Shown: positions 18,776-24,098 of the stretch, one piece after another | Position numbering within the stretch: position 1 is the stretch's first letter | How the letters are laid out: each line of letters begins with the position of its first letter | IMG/VR virus record: IMGVR_UViG_3300023174_000621 | Span: 1 to 24,098 of that record | Direction: 5' to 3' (one strand) | Source: a virus | DNA length: 24,098 bases | Notes under the pieces: generated by a model | Database searches by the model: none | Seen by the model: only the letters and a program-made list of their open reading frames with translations | What the model was told of the DNA's origin: nothing | Made by a program: the position numbers and the translations under genes

Positions 18776-20258
18776 TTTAGAAAAACTAATAGCGCAAGCT
18801 CCTCCAGAGGAACAGGAGATACTCCTAAAGACAGCCTTGGAGTACCGAGATTCTCTTATGAGAGAGAAGGCGGAGAAGAACTTTCTGCCGTTTGTGAAAC
18901 AGATGTGGCCCAGCTTTATAGATGGCAGACATCACAAGGTCATGGCTAAGAAATTTGAGGAGATCGTAAATGGAAAAACTAGACGCCTTATTATTAATAT
19001 GCCTCCTCGTCATACTAAGTCTGAGTTTGCCTCCTTTCTTCTTCCTGCCTGGTTTTTAGGAAAGTACCCCAATAAGAAGATCATCCAGTGTTCTAATACT
19101 GCGGAATTAGCGGTCGGATTTGGACGAAAGGTCAGGAACTTAGTGGGTTCAGAGGTTTATTCCACGGTCTTTCCCAACGTAGGACTTAAGCAGGACTCCA
19201 AAGCAGCGGGTCGCTGGAGTACAAACCATGGAGGAGAGTATTTTGCTATCGGGGTCGGGGGTACGGTAACTGGTAAAGGTGCGGATTTACTGATTATTGA
19301 CGATCCACACTCGGAGCAGGAGGCTGCAATAGCGGCAACCAACCCAGAAATCTACGATAAAGTCTTTGAGTGGTACTCATCAGGTCCTCGTCAGCGTCTC
19401 CAACCTGGTGGAAGCATCGTTGTTGTTATGACACGCTGGGCAAAACGGGATTTAACGGGAAGAATTGTCAAAAGCTGGATCGATAAGGACGGGGAAGAGT
19501 GGGAAATCATCGACTTTCCTGCAATTCTCCCTTCTGGAAACCCGCTTTGGCCCGAATTTTGGAGCTTAGAAGAGCTAGAAGCCCTGAGATTAGAACTTCC
19601 GCTGTCAAAATGGAACGCACAGTACCAACAACAGCCCACTTCGGAAGAAGGAGCGATTGTAAAACGAGAATGGTGGAAGCTATGGACGGAAGAAAGACCG
19701 CCAAAATGTAATTTTGTGATTCAGTCGTGGGATACAGCCTTCACAAAAAACGAAAGAAGCGACTATTCAGCCTGTACGACTTGGGGTGTCTTTTATATGA
19801 ACGAGAATGAAAGCGATCCCAACGTTATTTTGCTAGATGCGTTCAAAGAACGGATGGAATTCCCAGAACTAAAGGAGCGGGCGTACCAATATTATATGGA
19901 ATGGGAGCCAGACGCCTTCGTTGTAGAAGCAAAAGCAGCAGGTTCCCCACTAATATATGAATTAAGACAGCGTGGAATACCAGTTCAAGAGTTTACTCCC
20001 ACTAGGGGTAATGATAAGATAGCTCGTATTAATTCGGTGTCAGATCTGTTTGCGTCTGGGAAAGTGTGGGCGCCAGCAAAACGATGGGCGGAAGAAGTAA
20101 TAGAAGAGATGGCAGCTTTTCCTAATTCAGAACACGATGACTTAGTGGACTCTAGTACACAGGCGTTAATTCGTTTTAGAAAAGGTGGATTTATTCGTTT
20201 GCAAACAGACGAACCAGACGATCCTATTTTATTTAGGCGTAAAGCAGCATATTACTAA
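18759..20258 (+). CDS. terL: Terminase large subunit, 499 aa
   Basis: ATPase: Walker A-like INMPPRHTKSE (79-89), Walker B ADLLIIDDPH (175-184) and the motif VVVMTRW (221-227). Nuclease of RNase H fold: I-Q-S-W-D-T-A-F (Asp325), V-V-E-A-K (Glu390) and H-D-D-L-V-D (Asp460, Asp461). This motor cuts concatemeric DNA and pumps it into the prohead through the portal. The GTG start at 18759 overlaps the previous gene; TTG at 18768 is the alternative. Full length for the family. Confidence 0.96.
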   Translation: MTYLNNLEKLIAQAPPEEQEILLKTALEYRDSLMREKAEKNFLPFVKQMWPSFIDGRHHKVMAKKFEEIVNGKTRRLIINMPPRHTKSEFASFLLPAWFLGKYPNKKIIQCSNTAELAVGFGRKVRNLVGSEVYSTVFPNVGLKQDSKAAGRWSTNHGGEYFAIGVGGTVTGKGADLLIIDDPHSEQEAAIAATNPEIYDKVFEWYSSGPRQRLQPGGSIVVVMTRWAKRDLTGRIVKSWIDKDGEEWEIIDFPAILPSGNPLWPEFWSLEELEALRLELPLSKWNAQYQQQPTSEEGAIVKREWWKLWTEERPPKCNFVIQSWDTAFTKNERSDYSACTTWGVFYMNENESDPNVILLDAFKERMEFPELKERAYQYYMEWEPDAFVVEAKAAGSPLIYELRQRGIPVQEFTPTRGNDKIARINSVSDLFASGKVWAPAKRWAEEVIEEMAAFPNSEHDDLVDSSTQALIRFRKGGFIRLQTDEPDDPILFRRKAAYY

Positions 20259-20266
20259 GGAATATT

Positions 20267-22696
20267 ATGATTGATAAAAGTCTATACCAAGCCCCAGTAG
20301 GGATTGATTCTATACCTACAGAACCCGATATCGAGATTGAGATTGTAGATCCTGAAGCTATAAAAATTGGGATTGACGGTATGGAAATAGAGATTGAGCC
20401 TGCCGAACCTTCAGATAAAGACTTTGACGCCAACCTTGCGGAGTATATGTCCGAAGGAGAGTTGACAGAGATTGCGGGGGATTTACTTGGAGATTTTGAA
20501 GAAGACATCTCAGCCCGTAAGGACTGGATTCAAACCTATGTAGACGGACTAGAACTACTAGGTATGAAGATCGAGGAACGAACAGAACCTTGGGAAGGTG
20601 CCTGCGGCGTCTACCACCCCCTCCTCTCTGAAGCACTCGTGAAGTTCCAAGCCGAGACTATTATGGAGACTTTCCCAGCGGCTGGTCCTGTTAAGACTGT
20701 AATTATTGGTAAAGAAACTCCTGAGAAAAAAGACGCTGCCCAGCGAGTTCAAGACGACATGAACTACCAGTTAACAGACGTCATGACTGAGTACCGCCCT
20801 GAACACGAAAGAATGATCTGGGGATTAGGACTATCAGGTAACGCCTTTAAGAAAGTCTACTTTGACCCTGCCTTAGACCGCCAAGTGTCAATGTTTATTC
20901 CTGCCGAAGACATCGTTGTTCCGTATGGAGCTTCTAGTCTAGAGCAGTCTCCCCGTGTTACTCATGTTATGAGAAAGACAGAAAACGAAGTTAAACGACT
21001 TCAATTTGCTGGATTCTATAGGGACGTAGAACTTCAAGAACCCAGCGGTGCATTAGACGAAGTTGAGAAGAAAATTGCCGAAAAGATGGGTTTTCGTGCG
21101 ACTTCGGACGACCGCTACAAGCTTTTGGAGATGCACGTAGATTTAGATCTTCCAGGCTACGAAGACGAAGAAGACGGAGAAAAAACAGGCATCGCTCTTC
21201 CGTATGTCGTGACGATTGAAAAGGGTACACAGACCATTCTGTCTATCCGTAGAAATTGGAGACCCGAAGATGAAACACACCAAAAAAGAAATCATTTTGT
21301 CCATTATGGTTATGTTCCTGGCTTCGGCTTTTATTGCTTTGGTCTTATCCATCTTGTTGGTGCTTTTGCAAAAAGCGGCACCTCACTTATTCGACAATTG
21401 GTCGATGCTGGAACCCTCTCGAATCTGCCAGGTGGCTTTAAGACTCGTGGATTGCGAGTTAAAGGGGACGACACCCCAATAAGTCCAGGTGAGTTTAGAG
21501 ACGTAGACGTTCCTTCGGGAGCAATAAAAGACAACCTAATGACTCTTCCTTACAAGGAACCCAGCCAAGTCTTATATTCCCTCCTCGGTACTATCGTAGA
21601 AGAAGGTCGCAGATTCGCCTCCGCAGGCGATATGAAGATTGCGGATATGTCTGCCAACTCTCCAGTCGGCACGACCTTAGCGATTCTGGAAAGAACCCTA
21701 AAAGTCATGAGTGCGGTGCAGTCCCGTATTCATTACTCGATGAAGCAGGAGTTAAAGCTTTTAAAAGAAATTATCCGTGACTACACACCAGACGAATATA
21801 ACTATGTTCCTGAAGAAGGCAGCCCTCGTGCGAAACAGTCGGACTATGACTTGGTCACAGTCATTCCTGTCAGTGATCCTAATGCGGCAACGATGGCGCA
21901 AAAGATCGTACAGTACCAAGCAGTACTCCAACTGGCTCAAGGGGCGCCACAGATTTATAACCTACCCCAATTACATAGGCAAATGCTCGATGTCTTGGGG
22001 ATCCGCAACCCGCAAAAACTTATACCGTTGGAAGATGACAAAAAGCCCAAAGATCCAGTTACGGAAAACATGGATGTCTTAACTATGAAGCCACTAAAGG
22101 CATTCATATATCAAGACCATGAAGCTCACATCATTACCCATACGAACTTCATGAAAGATCCATTAACGGCTCAAATTATTGGACAAAACCCACAGGCACA
22201 GATGATGGCAGCAGCCTTAAACGCCCATATAGCTGAACACTTTGGATTTAAGTACCGCCAGATGATGGAACAGCAATTAGGAGCGCCATTACCGTACCTC
22301 AAGGATGATGACGAAACTATTCCAGAGGACTATGAAGTCCAGCTTTCTAGATTGGTGGCTCAAGCCTCTGCCCAACTTCTCCAGCAGAACCAAGCCCAGG
22401 CTGCACAACAAAAGGCTCAGGAACAGGCTCAAGATCCAATTATTCAAATGCAACAACAAGAACTCCAGATTAAGGCACAGGATGTACAGAGAAAAGCCCA
22501 GAAAGATCAGGCAGACATTCAACTCAAACAAGAGCAACTCAATGTTGAGAGGGATCGTATTGCCGCCCAAGTAGAGATTGAAGGTAACAAGTTGGGAGTA
22601 AAAGTGGCTGCCGATAAGGACAAGCTGGATCGTTCTAGTGAATTAGAGGCAACCAGAATGGGTATTGATATTGCTAAATCAAGGAATAAACAATGA
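20267..22696 (+). CDS. Portal protein, large P22-like type, 809 aa
   Basis: Position directly after terL, length and sequence mark the portal. After an acidic N-terminal extension with Ile-Glu repeats (about residues 18-48), the core includes R-K-D-W-I near 85, R-T-E-P-W-E-G-A-C-G-V-Y-H-P, E-T-I-M-E-T-F-P-A-A and later S-A-N-S-P-V-G-T-T-L-A-I-L-E-R, blocks shared with portals of uncultured freshwater and marine phages (recalled). The last 110 residues are Gln/Ala/Lys-rich coiled coil, like the barrel helix of P22 portal. It forms the ring through which DNA enters. AAGGA precedes the ATG. Confidence 0.87.
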   Translation: MIDKSLYQAPVGIDSIPTEPDIEIEIVDPEAIKIGIDGMEIEIEPAEPSDKDFDANLAEYMSEGELTEIAGDLLGDFEEDISARKDWIQTYVDGLELLGMKIEERTEPWEGACGVYHPLLSEALVKFQAETIMETFPAAGPVKTVIIGKETPEKKDAAQRVQDDMNYQLTDVMTEYRPEHERMIWGLGLSGNAFKKVYFDPALDRQVSMFIPAEDIVVPYGASSLEQSPRVTHVMRKTENEVKRLQFAGFYRDVELQEPSGALDEVEKKIAEKMGFRATSDDRYKLLEMHVDLDLPGYEDEEDGEKTGIALPYVVTIEKGTQTILSIRRNWRPEDETHQKRNHFVHYGYVPGFGFYCFGLIHLVGAFAKSGTSLIRQLVDAGTLSNLPGGFKTRGLRVKGDDTPISPGEFRDVDVPSGAIKDNLMTLPYKEPSQVLYSLLGTIVEEGRRFASAGDMKIADMSANSPVGTTLAILERTLKVMSAVQSRIHYSMKQELKLLKEIIRDYTPDEYNYVPEEGSPRAKQSDYDLVTVIPVSDPNAATMAQKIVQYQAVLQLAQGAPQIYNLPQLHRQMLDVLGIRNPQKLIPLEDDKKPKDPVTENMDVLTMKPLKAFIYQDHEAHIITHTNFMKDPLTAQIIGQNPQAQMMAAALNAHIAEHFGFKYRQMMEQQLGAPLPYLKDDDETIPEDYEVQLSRLVAQASAQLLQQNQAQAAQQKAQEQAQDPIIQMQQQELQIKAQDVQRKAQKDQADIQLKQEQLNVERDRIAAQVEIEGNKLGVKVAADKDKLDRSSELEATRMGIDIAKSRNKQ

Positions 22697-22878
22697 CAGA
22701 AATTGACGTTTTAATGGGTCAGATAGACGAAAAAGCTGACCAATTAAAGAATGCTGTGGTGGTTGGCAATATGGATCACATACAGTATCAACGAGTTTGC
22801 GGAGAGATTCGAGGTCTGCTTATCGCAAAGGGTTACATATTAGACCTCAAAGACAAAATGGAGAGAATGAATGACTGA
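22693..22878 (+). CDS. Small hypothetical protein, 61 aa
   Basis: Starts MTEIDVLMGQIDEKADQLKN, coupled to the portal by ATGA. A helical hairpin-like sequence. Sits between portal and co-chaperonin; possible head accessory, no evidence beyond position. Confidence 0.75.
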   Translation: MTEIDVLMGQIDEKADQLKNAVVVGNMDHIQYQRVCGEIRGLLIAKGYILDLKDKMERMND

Positions 22879-23281
22879 ATTACTAATCGGATCGACCACC
22901 GATGATGTAAACGATATTACCGTATTGCCAGAGACGGACGAACAGAAGGCAAAACAGCTACCCAAACCATCTGGATATCGCATTTTATGTGCCATCCCAG
23001 ACGTGGAGAGGGAGTATGAAGGCGGCATCATAAAGACAGACGAAGCTGTCAGATTTGATGAACTTTTAACAACAGTCCTATTTGTAGTTGATTTAGGTCC
23101 TGATTGCTATAAAGATAAAGACCGTTTTCCCAGTGGACCTTGGTGCAAAAAAGGAGACTTTATCCTTGTTCGCCCCAACGCTGGAACTCGTTTAGTGATA
23201 CATGGGCGTGAATTCCGCATCATCAACGATGATTCTGTGGAAGGCATAGTAGACGACCCCCGTGGTATTAAACGTAAATAG
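22871..23281 (+). CDS. GroES-like co-chaperonin, 136 aa
   Basis: After a 33-residue lead, P-S-G-Y-R-I-L-C-A-I-P opens a GroES-type beta barrel. The Gly-rich E-Y-E-G-G-I-I-K-T (48-56) is a mobile-loop-like segment with the G-G-I-(I/V/L) tripeptide that binds GroEL; G-D-F-I-L-V-R-P-N-A-G-T-R-L resembles the GroES 'GDxVLF' strand. T4 gp31-type phage co-chaperonins help host GroEL fold the capsid protein, fitting the position between portal and scaffold. Overlaps the upstream gene by 8 bases, with GGAGAG. Confidence 0.8.
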   Translation: MTELLIGSTTDDVNDITVLPETDEQKAKQLPKPSGYRILCAIPDVEREYEGGIIKTDEAVRFDELLTTVLFVVDLGPDCYKDKDRFPSGPWCKKGDFILVRPNAGTRLVIHGREFRIINDDSVEGIVDDPRGIKRK

Positions 23282-23290
23282 GAGCCATAA

Positions 23291-24098
23291 ATGTCTGAAA
23301 ATAAGCAAGAAATGAAAGATTACACATTTCCAGATGAGGAAAAAATCGATATCGAAGTGGAAGACGACACCCCACCAGAAGATAAAGGTAAGACCAAATC
23401 TCAACCTGAGTATGTTGAAAGTCTCGAAAAAGACGAACTAGAAGAATACTCAGACGAAGTAAAGCAGAAAATTGCTGGTTTTAAAAAGATTTACCACGAT
23501 GAGAGGCGGGAAAAAGAAAAGGCGTTGCGTGAGCATCAAGAGGCTATTGATCTGGCAAAACGACTTCTTGAAGAAAACAAAGCTCTCAAAGGTAAAGTCA
23601 ATACCAGCGAAAAGGTAGCCGTTGATTCCTTTAAGACTTCCGCAGAGCGTGAATTAGATATGGCAAAGCGGGAATATAAGGAGGCTTATGAGGCTGGAGA
23701 CTCTGACAGATTAGTAGAGGCTCAAGAAAAAATGACGTCTGCTAGGATGAAGGTTGAAAAAGCTTCTAACTATGCTGACAACATTAATAAACGAACCTCT
23801 TTACAAGAAGAGGAAAATGATGTAAAAATACCTCAACAGTCTGAAAAACCTGTTCGTGACCAAAAAGCTTCGGCTTGGCAAGAGCGTAACTCTTGGTTTG
23901 GTCAAGATGATGAGATGACGAGTCTCGCCCTTGGGTTGCACGAAAAGCTAGTCAAGGAAAACGGGATGGCTTATGCCACGACTGACGAGTATTACAAACG
24001 TATTGACGAAACAATGCGTAAACGATTCCCCGAAAATTTCGAGGACGTAGAAGACGAAAAGCCTCGTTCGAAACCGAGTACCGTAGTCGCTCCTGCAA
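23291..24098 (+). CDS. Scaffold-like protein, 3' end outside window
   Basis: Starts MSENKQEMKDYTFPDEEKID after TAGGAG; 269 codons seen. Very acidic N-terminus, then long Lys/Glu coiled coil (REKEKALREHQEAIDLAKRL), typical of capsid scaffolding proteins, and it lies after portal and co-chaperonin where scaffold usually sits before the major capsid gene. A later W-Q-E-R-N-S-W-F-G segment and T-T-D-E-Y-Y-K-R-I-D are shared by scaffold-like proteins of related phages (recalled). Function inferred from composition and order. Confidence 0.75.
   Translation, partial: MSENKQEMKDYTFPDEEKIDIEVEDDTPPEDKGKTKSQPEYVESLEKDELEEYSDEVKQKIAGFKKIYHDERREKEKALREHQEAIDLAKRLLEENKALKGKVNTSEKVAVDSFKTSAERELDMAKREYKEAYEAGDSDRLVEAQEKMTSARMKVEKASNYADNINKRTSLQEEENDVKIPQQSEKPVRDQKASAWQERNSWFGQDDEMTSLALGLHEKLVKENGMAYATTDEYYKRIDETMRKRFPENFEDVEDEKPRSKPSTVVAPA

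Noticed and set aside
21216-21482. Plus-strand frame inside the portal gene with a hydrophobic segment
   Set aside because: The portal frame is continuous and strongly supported; the hydrophobic run follows from a frame shift of ordinary portal codons, and no ribosome site precedes it.
22305-22574. Plus- and minus-strand frames at the 3' end of the portal gene
   Set aside because: Gln-rich coiled-coil codons (CAA/CAG) give long open shadow frames; their products are Arg/Asn- or Leu-rich noise.
1-24098. tRNA genes, CRISPR arrays, insertion sequences, integrase or attachment sites
   Set aside because: No cloverleaf with tRNA-typical T-loop, no regularly spaced repeats, no transposase or integrase motifs were found on reading either strand.

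Overview
The window is part of a tailed double-stranded DNA phage genome (Caudoviricetes). It carries a terminase pair, a large portal protein, a GroES-like co-chaperonin and the start of a scaffold-like protein, together with recombination and replication genes and dozens of very small, tightly overlapping genes. No integrase, CI-like repressor, tRNA, IS element or CRISPR array is visible, so nothing here argues for lysogeny. The host cannot be named. Sigma70-type promoters, GGAG-type ribosome sites and a Sec signal peptide suggest a bacterium, probably Gram-negative, and the gene style resembles uncultured freshwater phages (inference).

Layout. (1) 1-4362, minus strand: a compact operon read from a strong TTGACA-N17-TACGAT promoter at 4385-4413. 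It encodes an ERF-type single-strand annealing protein, a RecB/Cas4-like PD-(D/E)XK nuclease, DNA-binding-like proteins, a small membrane protein and a small secreted cysteine-containing peptide. (2) 4457-4774, plus: a lone restriction-endonuclease-fold-like protein followed by an intrinsic terminator. (3) 4777-5301: about 525 bases without a gene, holding an 18-bp perfect palindrome, a promoter (TTGCAT-N17-TATACT) and a long, highly structured leader. (4) 5302-9750, plus: a sigma-region-4-like protein, a ParB-like protein, an SF2 helicase, a PAPS-reductase-like protein and a Toprim primase-like protein. (5) 9740-17286, minus: about 26 small, mostly acidic proteins in overlapping pairs, probably host-takeover or accessory genes, read at least in part from a promoter at 16962-16990 with three tandem 10-bp repeats behind it. 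(6) 17506-24098, plus: the packaging and head module, from promoter 17399-17427: TerS, a small protein, a LexA-type winged-helix protein, TerL, portal, a small protein, co-chaperonin and a scaffold-like protein that runs off the window.

How it fits together: ERF plus the nuclease make a plausible two-component recombination system, and helicase plus Toprim protein a replication core. The terminase, portal, co-chaperonin and scaffold drive head assembly and DNA packaging. The most unusual feature is the leader at 4954-5301. It contains a three-way-junction fold and two hairpins whose stems and loops are fully complementary to each other, the second ending in a T run. This looks like an RNA switch, attenuator or antitermination element in front of the replication operon. 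The core of the palindrome upstream of that promoter recurs exactly inside the 3' end of terS.
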